This document shows positions 7,542 to 15,735 of a DNA stretch of 64,000 nucleotides, in pieces. The stretch spans positions 310,001 to 374,000 of the forward strand of contig NZ_QEYD01000001.1 of assembly GCF_003122215.1 (NCBI RefSeq), read 5' to 3'. The stretch is from Pararhodobacter marinus (GTDB lineage: Bacteria; Pseudomonadota; Alphaproteobacteria; Rhodobacterales; Rhodobacteraceae). The stretch's first letter is position 1. Every line of letters starts with the position of its first letter. A program made the translations under genes and the position numbers. A model generated the notes under the pieces. It made no database searches, had not been told where the DNA came from, and worked only from the letters and a program-made list of their open reading frames with translations.

Positions 7542-8459
7542 ATGGCTGGCCCCGACGACACCGAGAAGACGATGCGCACCCCGCCGCCCCGCGCCCGCGC
7601 TCTGCCGTCTTACCCGACGCCGCCCTTTCCCCGGCAGGACCAGGAATTGCCCGGCAGCTTCATGTCGATGAACCCGCGCCCCGACCATGGCGAGGAAAGC
7701 TGGATCGGGCATGGCAGGCTGGACGGCTCGGTCGCGCTGATTACCGGGGGCGACAGCGGAATCGGGCGGGCCGTTGCCATCGCCTATGCCCGCGAAGGGG
7801 CCGATATCGCGCTGAGCTATCTCAACGAGATGCCTGAGGCGCTTGATACCCGCGACATGATCGAGGCCACCGGCCGGCGGTGCGTCACGCTGCCGGGCGA
7901 CATTGCCGATCCCGGCACCTGCCGCGACATCGTGGCCCAGACGCTGCGGGAATTCGGCCATATCGACATCCTGGTGAACAACGCGGCGCATCAACAGACC
8001 TTCGGCGCGCTCGAGGACATTCCCGACGAAGAATGGCGCCGCACTTTCGCGGTGAATATCGACGCCATGTTCTATCTGGCGAAAGCGGCGGTGCCCCACA
8101 TGCCGCCGGGAAGCGCGATCATCAACACGGCCTCGATCAATTCCGACGATCCGAACCCCACACTTCTGGCTTACGCCACCACCAAGGGGGCGATCCAGAA
8201 TTTCACCGCCGGTCTGGCGCAGATGCTGGCCGAGCGGGGGATCCGCGTGAACTGCGTGGCGCCCGGTCCGGTCTGGACCCCGCTGATCCCCGGCAGCCTG
8301 TCGCCCGAGAAAGTGGCGCATTTTGGCGAGAACAGCCCGATGAAGCGACCCGCGCAACCTGCCGAACTGGCCAGCGCCTATGTCATGCTGGCCGAACCCG
8401 CGTCGAGCTACGTCTCGGGCGCGACGATCGCCGTGACCGGCGGGCGCCCGATGATCTGA
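7542..8459 (+). CDS. SDR family oxidoreductase (YghA/GSP39-like)
   Basis: A 305-residue NAD(P)-dependent short-chain dehydrogenase. It has the extended N-terminus typical of the general-stress SDR subgroup (PTPPFPRQDQELPGS), the Rossmann motif ITGGDSGIG, the VNNAAHQ motif and the catalytic YATTK. Family members reduce aldehydes or ketones; the substrate is unknown. Two ATGs, at 7536 and 7542, compete. GGAGG at 7531-7535 touches the first, so 7542 is preferred for its six-base spacing. Promoter P6 lies 39 nt upstream. A small membrane protein gene follows after 57 nt and may be co-transcribed. Confidence 0.9.
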   Translation: MAGPDDTEKTMRTPPPRARALPSYPTPPFPRQDQELPGSFMSMNPRPDHGEESWIGHGRLDGSVALITGGDSGIGRAVAIAYAREGADIALSYLNEMPEALDTRDMIEATGRRCVTLPGDIADPGTCRDIVAQTLREFGHIDILVNNAAHQQTFGALEDIPDEEWRRTFAVNIDAMFYLAKAAVPHMPPGSAIINTASINSDDPNPTLLAYATTKGAIQNFTAGLAQMLAERGIRVNCVAPGPVWTPLIPGSLSPEKVAHFGENSPMKRPAQPAELASAYVMLAEPASSYVSGATIAVTGGRPMI

Positions 8460-8516
8460 TCCGGGGCGCGGTGGCGCGCGTCACCCCAGGCCGGAACGGG
8501 CGGAAAGGAGAAACAG

Positions 8517-8864
8517 ATGACCAAACAGCCGGATACCAGGCGCGCGCCACCGCAAGACGGGAAAAGCGTCGCGCCACCATCGCACCGGGACCCCGGCCCC
8601 GCGGTGGCCGCGCAATTGCGGCGCGCCATCGACCAAGGGGTCATGCGCGACAAGGTGGCAGGCGAAGATCCCGCCGCCGCGCCGCTGGGCACCGATGACG
8701 AAGCGGCGGGCACGCCCCCGCCCGCCGCTCTGGCCGAAACCGAGGCCCCGCCGCCGCCCCCGCCTCGTCCGCGACGACACCGGGGGCGGGTCGCGGTGAT
8801 CGTGGCCCTGCTTGCGCTCATCGCAGGCGGGCTCGTGGCACTGGGCCTGTCGGGCAGCGTCTGA
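8517..8864 (+). CDS. Small proline-rich single-TM protein
   Basis: A 115-residue protein of unknown function. A charged, proline- and alanine-rich cytoplasmic part contains a run of six prolines followed by arginines (PRPRRHRGR). One C-terminal transmembrane helix (VAVIVALLALIAGGLVALGL, about residues 91-110) completes it. The layout is that of a tail-anchored inner-membrane protein. GAAAGGAG sits about six bases before the ATG. It lies downstream of the stress SDR gene and just ahead of promoter P7. Low sequence complexity makes homology hard to judge. Confidence 0.65.
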   Translation: MTKQPDTRRAPPQDGKSVAPPSHRDPGPAVAAQLRRAIDQGVMRDKVAGEDPAAAPLGTDDEAAGTPPPAALAETEAPPPPPPRPRRHRGRVAVIVALLALIAGGLVALGLSGSV

Positions 8865-8902
8865 GAACCCCGGCGCCGACATGCGCCTCGGGACCCTGCG
8901 CG

Positions 8903-8927
8903 GGAACAATCGCGGACGGCCGGGGTT
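8903..8927 (+). promoter_or_regulatory. EcfG-type promoter P7
   Basis: GGAAC at 8903-8907, a 17-nt spacer, and GTT at 8925-8927. The first Ku gene starts 25 nt downstream, the shortest distance of the set. Confidence 0.75.
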
Positions 8928-8952
8928 CTTCCTGTCTGCCAAGGGGGACCGC

Positions 8953-9756
8953 ATGGCGCGCAACAGCTTCTGGAAAGGCTATCTCAAACTTTCGCTCGTC
9001 ACCTGCCCGGTGACGTTGCAACCGGCCGTGACCCAATCCGAGAAGCTGCGCTTTCACACCCTGAACGAAGCCACCGGCAACCGCGTCGTCTCGCGCTATG
9101 TCGACGAGAAGACGGGAAAACCCGTGCGCGAGGCGGACGAGGCGCGCGGCTATCCGATGGGCGAGGACGACTTCGTCCTGCTGGAAGACGAGGACCTGGA
9201 GAGCGTCGCGCTGGAAAGCACGCGTACCATCGATATCGAGACCTTCGTTCCCGCCGCGTCTATCGGCTGGATCTGGTACGACCGGCCGCATTTCCTCGTA
9301 CCCGCGGACAAGGTGGGCGAAGAGGCGTTCTCGGTGATCCGCGCCGCCATGGCCGGGACCAGCACGGTGGGCATTGCCCGGCTTGTCCTCTACCGCCGTG
9401 AGCGCGCGGTCATGCTGCGTCCGCGTGGCAAGGGGATCGTGTTGTGGACACTGCGCTACGGCGACGAGGTGCGCGACCAGACGCCCTACTTCGACGGCAT
9501 CGAAAGCGGAAAGCCCGGCGCGAAGCCGCTCAAGCTGATGAAGTCGCTGATACAAGAACGCACCCGCGACTGGACGCCCGACATGGTCACCGACCCCGTG
9601 CAGGAACGACTGCAGGACATGATCGCGGCCCGGCAGAAGGGGCGCAAGCGTCGGGCGAAACCCTCGGCCAGACCGGCGCCGCAGGCGGACAACGTGGTCA
9701 ATATCATGGACGCGCTGAAGCGCAGCCTGAAGGACGAGAAAGCCGGCAAGGGATAG
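8953..9756 (+). CDS. ku: Ku protein, NHEJ (copy 1)
   Basis: A 267-residue bacterial Ku, which forms a homodimeric ring that binds DNA double-strand ends and recruits LigD. Visible family features are the N-terminal FWKGYLKLSLVTCPV, the FHTLNEATGNRV strand region and the YRRERAVMLRPRGKGIVLWT core. A basic C-terminal tail (RQKGRKRRAKPSAR) leads to VVNIMDALKRSL. The ATG at 8953 has AAGGGGGA ahead. Longer frames run into promoter P7. It converges on ligD with a six-base gap and is one of two Ku genes in this locus; the tail is shorter than in copy 2. Confidence 0.93.
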   Translation: MARNSFWKGYLKLSLVTCPVTLQPAVTQSEKLRFHTLNEATGNRVVSRYVDEKTGKPVREADEARGYPMGEDDFVLLEDEDLESVALESTRTIDIETFVPAASIGWIWYDRPHFLVPADKVGEEAFSVIRAAMAGTSTVGIARLVLYRRERAVMLRPRGKGIVLWTLRYGDEVRDQTPYFDGIESGKPGAKPLKLMKSLIQERTRDWTPDMVTDPVQERLQDMIAARQKGRKRRAKPSARPAPQADNVVNIMDALKRSLKDEKAGKG

Positions 9757-9762
9757 GACTGA

Positions 9763-12282
9763 TCAACGCCTCTTGCGCGATCCCCCCGCGCTGGCCACTG
9801 TCTTGCCGGTTTTCAGCGGCAGGGCGGCAGCGTGAAAATCCTCCCACGGATCCTGTGTCAGCGCATCGAGCCGCGCCGGAAGGGTTTCGACCGTGAACAG
9901 CGCGGGCCCGATCTCGTCCAGTTCGTCCCAGGATACCGGGGTCGAAACGGGCGCACCCGGACGCGCGCGGGGGGAATAGGCGGCAACAGCCGTGGCGCCG
10001 CGCTGGTTGCGCAGGTAATCGATCAGGATCCGACCCTTGCGCTTGGCCTTGGATACCGTCGCCACGTAATCCCCCGGCTGATCCGAGGCCATCGCCTGCG
10101 CCATCGCCTTGGTAAAGGATTTGACCTCGGGCCATGTCGCATGGGGTTTGAGCGGGGCCACGACGTGCAGCCCCTTGCCCCCCGACGTCTTGACGAAGGC
10201 TTCCAGCCCGGCCTCGCCCAGCCGTTCGCGCAGATCGCGCGCGGCGGTGACGATACGCGGCCAGTCGACGCCTTGGCCCGGGTCCAGATCCATGATCAGC
10301 ATGTCCGGCCGCTCCCAGTCGTCCAGCGAGGCGCCCCACGGGTGGATTTCCAGCGCGGCACCCTGCACCAGCCGGACCAGCCCGGCCAGATTGCCGATCG
10401 CGATGGCCGGCTCGCCATCCTTCTTGTCCGTCGGCGCGTCGATCTCGGACCCCATCCCTTTCCACGGATGTTTCTGAAAGAACGTCTGACCGCCGATCCC
10501 GGTCGGGCAGCGCAGCAGCGCCAGCGGACGGTTCACCACGAAAGGCGCGATGCGGGGCCAGACCTGCGCGTGATACTCGGCCAGCCCCTCTTTGGTGATC
10601 CCGGCGTCGGGCCAGTAAACCCGGTCGGGATGGGTCAGGCGCACGCGCGGCATCGGCGCCCGGCTCGGTGCTTTGGGCGCGGTCTCAGGCGCGGCTTCGG
10701 CCACGACGTCCGTCGCGGGCTTGTCCTCGCGCAGTCCGCGAAACGCGGCGTGGCGCAGTTGTCCGTCCCCGGTCCAGGCGCGGAATTCGACTTCGGCCAC
10801 AAGATCGGGCTTCACGAAGACCACATCGCGCTTCTGGGTGGCGTTCAGCGCCGCCTCGAAAGGGCTGTCCGCGCGCTCGAGCGGCGCCAGACGCTTGTAC
10901 AGATCCCGGGCCATGGCCGCCGAGAACCCGGTGCCCACCCGTCCGACATGGCGCAGCTTGCCCCCCTCGAACACACCGAGCACCAGAGATCCGATGGCCC
11001 CCCGCGAGACCGACGAGGGTTTGTACCCGCCGATCACGAATTCCTGCCGCGCCGAGCATTTCGATTTCAGCCAGCTTTTCGAGCGTTTCGCGGTGTAGGG
11101 CGCGCCCCGCTTCTTCGAGACCACGCCTTCCAGACTGAGCCGGCAGGCATGGCGCAGCACCATCGCGCCGCTTTCGTCGAAATGCGCACTGTAGCGCAGG
11201 TTTGGCGCCGCTTCGGCCAACAAGGGTTCCAGAAGGGCCTTGCGGTCTTCCAGCCGCAGCGGGCGCAGGTTGCGCCCGTCGAGATGCAGCAAGTCGAAGG
11301 CATAGTAAATGAACCGGTCGCTGCGCCCTTCGGACAGGTCGGCCTGCAGCGCCGAGAAGTCCGACGCGCCCGCGCCGGTTTCCACCACAACCTCGCCGTC
11401 AAGCACGGCCTGCGCAACCGGCAAGTCCCCCAGCGCCTTGGCAAGCGCCGGCCCGAAACGGTCGGTCCAGTCCTGCCCGCTGCGCGTCAGCAGTTGCGCC
11501 TTTCCGTTCCCGATCCGCGCCTGAAGGCGGTAGCCGTCGAACTTGATCTCGTGCAGCCAGTCCCGTCCGGACGGAGCCTTGGCGGACAGCGTGGCCAGCA
11601 TCGGCGGAAGGAAATCGGGCAGGCTCTCGGCCCTGGCAGACTTGGGGATTGTCAGGCCGGGCCTGTCGTCGCGCCCCTGCCCGGCTTTTCCGGCGGCCTC
11701 GTCTTCCTTGTCATCCGGCTTATCGCCGCGCGCAATCGCTGCCATCTCGCGGCCGCTTTCCACCGAAAGCGGGGCGTCCTTCAGGATATCGCCCTCGTCT
11801 TGAGCAGCCTCGTCGCGGGCCTTGATCAGAAGCCAGTTCTCGCGCTTCTCGCCCTTCTTTCCCTGCATCCGGACCAGATGCCAGCGGCCTGTCAGTTTCT
11901 CGCCCGACAGGAGGAACTCCAGATGCCCCTTGGCGTATCCCTTTGCGGCGTCGCCGATCGGCTCCCAGCTGCCGCGATCCCACAGCATGACCGTCCCGGC
12001 GCCGTAAGCGCGCTTGGGAATCGTGCCCTCGAAGCTGCCGTAATCCAGCGGGTGATCCTCGACATGGACCGCCAGCCGCCGCTGCCCGGGATCGAGGCTC
12101 GGCCCCCGCGTCACCGCCCAGCTGCGCAACACCCCGTCCATTTCCAGCCGGAAATCGTAATGCAGCCGGCGCGCGGCGTGTTTCTGGACAACGAAGGACC
12201 GCCCCCGCTTGCGCGACACACGCCCCTTGGGTTCGGGCGTCTCCCCGAAATCGCGCAATTCGCGGTAGCGGTCGAGACCCAT
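9763..12282 (-). CDS. ligD: LigD, multifunctional NHEJ DNA ligase
   Basis: An 839-residue protein with three domains. The first is the 3'-phosphoesterase (about residues 1-160, with HAARRLHYDFRLE). The second is the ATP-dependent ligase (about 225-530, adenylated lysine in EIKFDGYR at 245-252, and GVVSKKRG as a later motif). The third is the archaeo-eukaryotic-primase-like polymerase (about 545-820, catalytic DLDPG at 665-669 and TSGGKGLHVV at 699-708). The order phosphoesterase-ligase-polymerase is that of Pseudomonas and alphaproteobacterial LigD. It lies 12 nt after Ku copy 2, with a GGGAGGG ribosome-binding site, and is expected to be read from promoter P8. Confidence 0.95.
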   Translation of the reverse strand: MGLDRYRELRDFGETPEPKGRVSRKRGRSFVVQKHAARRLHYDFRLEMDGVLRSWAVTRGPSLDPGQRRLAVHVEDHPLDYGSFEGTIPKRAYGAGTVMLWDRGSWEPIGDAAKGYAKGHLEFLLSGEKLTGRWHLVRMQGKKGEKRENWLLIKARDEAAQDEGDILKDAPLSVESGREMAAIARGDKPDDKEDEAAGKAGQGRDDRPGLTIPKSARAESLPDFLPPMLATLSAKAPSGRDWLHEIKFDGYRLQARIGNGKAQLLTRSGQDWTDRFGPALAKALGDLPVAQAVLDGEVVVETGAGASDFSALQADLSEGRSDRFIYYAFDLLHLDGRNLRPLRLEDRKALLEPLLAEAAPNLRYSAHFDESGAMVLRHACRLSLEGVVSKKRGAPYTAKRSKSWLKSKCSARQEFVIGGYKPSSVSRGAIGSLVLGVFEGGKLRHVGRVGTGFSAAMARDLYKRLAPLERADSPFEAALNATQKRDVVFVKPDLVAEVEFRAWTGDGQLRHAAFRGLREDKPATDVVAEAAPETAPKAPSRAPMPRVRLTHPDRVYWPDAGITKEGLAEYHAQVWPRIAPFVVNRPLALLRCPTGIGGQTFFQKHPWKGMGSEIDAPTDKKDGEPAIAIGNLAGLVRLVQGAALEIHPWGASLDDWERPDMLIMDLDPGQGVDWPRIVTAARDLRERLGEAGLEAFVKTSGGKGLHVVAPLKPHATWPEVKSFTKAMAQAMASDQPGDYVATVSKAKRKGRILIDYLRNQRGATAVAAYSPRARPGAPVSTPVSWDELDEIGPALFTVETLPARLDALTQDPWEDFHAAALPLKTGKTVASAGGSRKRR

Positions 12283-12294
12283 GGATTGCCCTCC

Positions 12295-13146
12295 CTACCC
12301 CGCCTTGCGCTTCGACGGCGCGCTTTTCTTGCGCCCGGCGGCGGTCTTGGCTTTCGGCTTTGCCTTGCGCGCTTTCTGGCCCGCGCTCTGGCGCAGGGCC
12401 TCCATCAGATCGACGACACTCTCGTCTTTCCGCGGTTCCGGGCGGTCGGGTTCGCGCCCTTCGGCGCGCGCCTTGACCAGATCGGCCAGCGCGGCCTCGT
12501 AGCGATCATCGAAGGCAGCGGGGTCGAAATCGCCTGCCTTCGTCTCGATGATATGCTGCGCGAGATCCAGCATCTCGCCACCGATCTTGCGGTCGGGAAT
12601 GTCCTCGAAGGCTTCCTCGGCCGAGCGCACCTCGTAATCGAAATTGAGCGTGCGCGCGATCAGCCCGTCATCCTGCGCCCGGATAAGGACGGTGCGCAGA
12701 CGCCGGAACAGAACGGTGCGCGCCAGCGCGGCGGTGTCGGTTGCGCGCATCCCCTCGCGGATCAGTGCAAAGGCCTCATGCGCGGCGTCATCGGCGGGAG
12801 CCAGGTAATAAGGCTTGTCGAAATAGGTCGGGTCGATATCGTCGCAGGCAAGAAAAGCCTCGACTTTCAGAACCTTGTCGCTGTCGGGCACGGCCTCGGC
12901 GATTTCCTCGGGCTGGAAGACGATATAGTCATCGTCGCCCGTCCCGTAGCCCTTGACCTGTGCGTCGCGGTCGACCGTCTTGCCGGTCTCGGCATCGACA
13001 TAGTCGCGCCGCACGCGGTTGCCCGTCTTCCGGTTGATCGTGTGAAAGGCGATCCGCCCCGTGGTCGACGCGGCAGTGTAGAGCGCCACGGCGCAACTGA
13101 CTTCGCCGATGGACAACGTCCCCTTCCAGTTCGCGCGTGGTGCCAT
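12295..13146 (-). CDS. ku: Ku protein, NHEJ (copy 2)
   Basis: A 283-residue Ku paralogue. The core is recognisable (NWKGTLSIGEVSCAVALYTA, FHTINRKTGNRVRRDYVD, FDKPYYLAPA, RRLRTVLIRAQDDGLIARTL). A lysine-rich tail (KARKAKPKAKTAAGRKKS) is of the type that supports DNA threading and LigD contact in longer Ku proteins. It is diverged from copy 1, so the pair may form heterodimers or work under different conditions (inference). The ATG at 13146 is chosen because promoter P8 ends 33 nt upstream; extended frames would run through it. Upstream of ligD in one operon. Confidence 0.93.
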   Translation of the reverse strand: MAPRANWKGTLSIGEVSCAVALYTAASTTGRIAFHTINRKTGNRVRRDYVDAETGKTVDRDAQVKGYGTGDDDYIVFQPEEIAEAVPDSDKVLKVEAFLACDDIDPTYFDKPYYLAPADDAAHEAFALIREGMRATDTAALARTVLFRRLRTVLIRAQDDGLIARTLNFDYEVRSAEEAFEDIPDRKIGGEMLDLAQHIIETKAGDFDPAAFDDRYEAALADLVKARAEGREPDRPEPRKDESVVDLMEALRQSAGQKARKAKPKAKTAAGRKKSAPSKRKAG

Positions 13147-13179
13147 CGTGCCTTTTCCTCGGGTTCCGGACGTCTGGGG

Positions 13180-13204
13180 AACCCGGCAGGCCAAGGATTG
13201 TTCC
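13180..13204 (-). promoter_or_regulatory. EcfG-type promoter P8
   Basis: On the minus strand, GGAAC (13204-13200), 17 nt, and GTT (13182-13180). It lies 33 nt before Ku copy 2 and should drive Ku2-ligD. Confidence 0.75.
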
Positions 13205-13258
13205 TGTCCGGCCGGACGGGACATTGCCAGCGGAGCCGCGAAACGGGGCGCCGCTGCA

Positions 13259-13283
13259 GGAACATCCGGCCCCGGGACAGGTT
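13259..13283 (+). promoter_or_regulatory. EcfG-type promoter P9 without an obvious gene
   Basis: GGAAC at 13259-13263, a 17-nt spacer, and GTT at 13281-13283. No start codon with a ribosome-binding site follows; a structured, terminated segment does. Confidence 0.65.
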
Positions 13284-13289
13284 GCCCGG

Positions 13290-13494
13290 CTGTCCAGGGC
13301 GGCGAAACCGGTGCCATCCGCGCAAGTCACCGCTCAGGACAAACAGAGACGCCGGGCCTTGCTCCCGGGCCTTGGGCGATCTCGGCCGGACGGGCGTCTC
13401 TCCGGGTCCGTCCGGCCCTCATGCCCGCCGAAACCGGCCTGCCGGCAGCGGTGGGCCCTGCAACGCGAAAAGGCCGCCCGGTGGGGCGGCCTTT
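13290..13494 (+). ncRNA. Candidate stress-induced small RNA
   Basis: Predicted transcript of about 205 nt, beginning about seven bases after the P9 GTT. A nine-base-pair stem AGAGACGCC (13345-13353) / GGCGTCTCT (13393-13401) encloses further GC-rich complementarity. The segment ends in a strong hairpin (13469-13494) with a T run. Open frames from GTG 13311 or ATG 13432 lack ribosome-binding sites and run through the terminator, so a non-coding RNA is favoured. No known RNA family was recognised. Confidence 0.45.
13468..13494. terminator. Bidirectional terminator between HU and candidate sRNA
   Basis: The stem AAAGGCCGCCC (13469-13479) / GGGCGGCCTTT (13484-13494) has the loop GGTG. Minus-strand reading gives TTTT after the stem, which fits the end of the HU transcript; plus-strand reading gives TTT, which fits the candidate RNA. 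Confidence 0.75.
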
Positions 13495-13518
13495 GCAAGC
13501 GGTCCGGTGATCCTGCGA

Positions 13519-13806
13519 TCAGGCCACGGCATCCTTCAGCGCCTTGGCGACGGTGACTTTCACCGCGCGGTCGGCGGGCTTGGTCAGCGTCTCGCCGGTG
13601 GCGGGGTTGCGCACTTCGCGCTCGGGGCGGGCGCGGCAGGCGACCTTGCCGATGCCCGGCAGGGTGACGGCGCCACCGGCGGCGACTTCGCTGGCGACGA
13701 TCGAAGCCAGGGTATCCAGCGCGGCGGCGGCGGTCTTCTTGTCGGCGCCCATCTGTTCGGCGAGGGTCGCGACGAGCTGGGTCTTGGTCATCGGCTTGGT
13801 GGTCAT
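13519..13806 (-). CDS. HU family DNA-binding protein
   Basis: A 95-residue histone-like protein. The N-terminal helices are MTKTQLVATLAEQMGADKKT. The beta arm is unusual: the conserved arm tip is RARPEREVRNPATGE, where classical HU has RxGRNPxTGE. The C-terminus is VTVAKALKDAVA. HU dimers bind and bend DNA; members with this 'MTTKPMTKTQL' N-terminus are common second HU copies in Rhodobacteraceae. A terminator follows at 13468-13494. The start has a GAGAG-type ribosome-binding site ahead of ATG 13806. Confidence 0.92.
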   Translation of the reverse strand: MTTKPMTKTQLVATLAEQMGADKKTAAAALDTLASIVASEVAAGGAVTLPGIGKVACRARPEREVRNPATGETLTKPADRAVKVTVAKALKDAVA

Positions 13807-13928
13807 TCTCTTGCTCTCCGTGTGTCAAGCGACGGTGGCGGGATTCTGAGGCCCCGCTATGTGGTGCAGCGCGTCTATCTTCTGCGCGCGGGTCAGGCAA
13901 TCGCAAAGGCACTGGTACAGGCGAAATT

Positions 13929-13947
13929 ACACCGAAAACACGGTGTT
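13929..13947. repeat. Inverted repeat between amn and HU gene
   Basis: AAACAC / GTGTTT arms around one G, within CCGAAAACACGGTGTTTCG, lie about 20 nt downstream of the amn stop and about 125 nt upstream of HU. No T run follows in either direction, so it may be an operator or a weak terminator for amn. Confidence 0.4.
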
Positions 13948-13965
13948 TCGCTTGGAAATCCGGCC

Positions 13966-15441
13966 CTACAGGAAAGCCGTTTCCTCGAAGCTGCGCAGTT
14001 TGCGGGAATGGATGCGATCCAGAGGCATCTCACGCAGACGTTCCATCGCGCGTACACCGATCAGCAGGTGGCGCGCAACCTGTGTCTTGTAGAAAGCCGA
14101 GGCCATGCCGGGCAGTTTCAGCTCGCCATGAAGCGGCTTGTCGGACACGCAAAGCAGCGTTCCATAGGGCACGCGGAAGCGGAAGCCGTTGGCGGCGATG
14201 GTGGCGCTTTCCATGTCCAGCGCGATGGCCCGCGACTGGCTGAGGCGCTGCACGGGACCGGACTGGTCGCGCAGTTCCCAGTTGCGGTTATCGACGGTGG
14301 CGACGGTGCCGGTGCGCATGATGCGCTTCAGTTCGTAATCCTTGAGCTGGGTCATCTCGGCCACCGCTTCCTGCAGGGCGATCTGGATCTCGGCCAGAGC
14401 GGGGATCGGCACCCAGATCGGCAGATCCTCGTCCAGCACCTTGTCCTCGCGCAGATACGCATGAGCCAGCACGAAATCGCCGAGGCTCTGCGAGTTCCGC
14501 AGCCCCGCGCAATGGCCCACCATCAGCCAGGCATGGGGGCGCAGCACGGCGATATGGTCGGTTGCGGTCTTGGCGTTGGACGGGCCGACGCCGATATTGA
14601 CCAGCGTCACGCCCTGCCCGTCCTTGCGCTTGAGGTGATAGGTCGGCATCTGCGGCAGGCGCGTCAGCATCGGGATCACGCCGTCTTCGCTGTCGATCAC
14701 GTGGTTGCCCGGCGAGACGAAGGCAGTGTAGCCGCTCTCGGGATCGGCCAGTTGCAACCGGGCATAGGCTTCGAATTCGTCCACGTAGAACTGGTAATTG
14801 GTGAACAGGACGTGGTTCTGGAAATGCTCGGGATCGGTCGCGGTGTAATGCGCAAGCCGGGCCAGCGAGTAATCCACGCGCTGCGCGGTGAAGGGCGCGA
14901 GCGGGATCGAGCCGTCGGCATTGCGCACGCCTTCGCCATTGACGATGTCGTCATTGGTAATCGACAGGTCCGGCACATCGAACACGTCGCGCAGGGTAAA
15001 GGCCAGCTCGCCCGCCATCGCCACATCGTCACGCCCGGCCATCGCGAAATGCAGAGGGATCGGCGTGTCGGAATAGCCGATCACCACCGGCTGGCCGTGG
15101 TTTTTCAGCAAAAGGTCGATCTGCTGTTCAAGGTAATGGCGGAACAGGTCGGGCCGCGTCACGCTGGTGGCATAGGTGCCGGGTTCGGGCACGTAGCCAA
15201 AGGCAAGCCGGCTGTCGGGCAGGTCGAAGGTCGTCGTGGTCAGGCGGATTTCCGGGTAATAGGCGCGCGAACGGGCCTTGGGCAGGCCATCGGACACGGC
15301 CTCGCGGAACTGGTCGGCCAGAAAATCGGTCGCGCGGTCATAGAGCATCCGCAGATGCGCCACGGCCTCTTGCGCGTCGGTAAAGGATTGCGGCTCGGCA
15401 TCGGGCGCCGTCTGGATCGGCAAAGAGCGGGTCGGTTTCAT
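13966..15441 (-). CDS. amn: AMP nucleosidase
   Basis: A 491-residue enzyme that hydrolyses AMP to adenine and ribose 5-phosphate, controlling the adenylate pool. The N-terminal regulatory domain precedes a nucleoside-phosphorylase-like catalytic domain (VTLVNIGVGPSNAKTATDH, LMVGHCAGLR, ALDMESATIAANGFRFRVPY, SDKPLHGELK). Length matches the E. coli enzyme (484). The ATG at 15441 follows a weak GAGATGATGC site. A GC hairpin lies in the leader around 15475-15493. The next gene upstream is divergent. Confidence 0.95.
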   Translation of the reverse strand: MKPTRSLPIQTAPDAEPQSFTDAQEAVAHLRMLYDRATDFLADQFREAVSDGLPKARSRAYYPEIRLTTTTFDLPDSRLAFGYVPEPGTYATSVTRPDLFRHYLEQQIDLLLKNHGQPVVIGYSDTPIPLHFAMAGRDDVAMAGELAFTLRDVFDVPDLSITNDDIVNGEGVRNADGSIPLAPFTAQRVDYSLARLAHYTATDPEHFQNHVLFTNYQFYVDEFEAYARLQLADPESGYTAFVSPGNHVIDSEDGVIPMLTRLPQMPTYHLKRKDGQGVTLVNIGVGPSNAKTATDHIAVLRPHAWLMVGHCAGLRNSQSLGDFVLAHAYLREDKVLDEDLPIWVPIPALAEIQIALQEAVAEMTQLKDYELKRIMRTGTVATVDNRNWELRDQSGPVQRLSQSRAIALDMESATIAANGFRFRVPYGTLLCVSDKPLHGELKLPGMASAFYKTQVARHLLIGVRAMERLREMPLDRIHSRKLRSFEETAFL

Positions 15442-15735
15442 GCATCATCTCGTTTCTTATAAGTGTCCCCTCCCTGCCGCAGGCTTGCGGCGGGCCTATG
15501 ACACGAGGCTGAGGGGAAATAGGGTTCCATGCGCCAAGATGGCGGTGAAAGCGCTGTTCGGCAAGGGGTCTGGGAAAACCTGACGCAGCGCTGTGCAGGA
15601 TGATGCCGGGTCAACGGCGGCCGCGATGCACGGGCGACCGAATTGCGTTGGCAACCGAAAGAAGCCGGGTTCACGCCATCTTCCTGCCACCCCGGGCCGT
15701 TCAAAGCGCGGGGTCTAAGAAACGGAACGAGTGAC
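15442..15735. other. Divergent intergenic region amn / outer membrane protein
   Basis: About 294 nt. The amn side holds a TATAAG-like element near 15458-15463 and the hairpin GCCGCA / TGCGGC near 15476-15491. No small gene or clear promoter pair could be supported. Confidence 0.4.

Larger units (their letters stand above)
13147..13518. other. Intergenic region between Ku copy 2 and HU
   Basis: This 372-nt stretch has no convincing protein gene. It holds two divergent EcfG-type promoters (P8 leftward, P9 rightward), a long inverted repeat and a bidirectional terminator near the HU end. The segment behind P9 is listed separately as a candidate small RNA. Confidence 0.7.

Noticed and set aside
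8493-8517. GGAAC upstream of the small proline-rich membrane protein
   Set aside because: No GTT is found 17 nt downstream and the start codon would be too close.
13311-13556. Possible small protein behind promoter P9 starting at GTG 13311
   Set aside because: It has no Shine-Dalgarno sequence and would read through the terminator hairpin into the antisense of the HU gene.
9832-15462. A very long plus-strand open frame (about 1,876 codons)
   Set aside because: It lies opposite ligD, Ku2, HU and amn, all of which have clear family motifs. Its composition (Arg, Gly, His, Gln-rich) is that of an antisense frame in GC-rich DNA.
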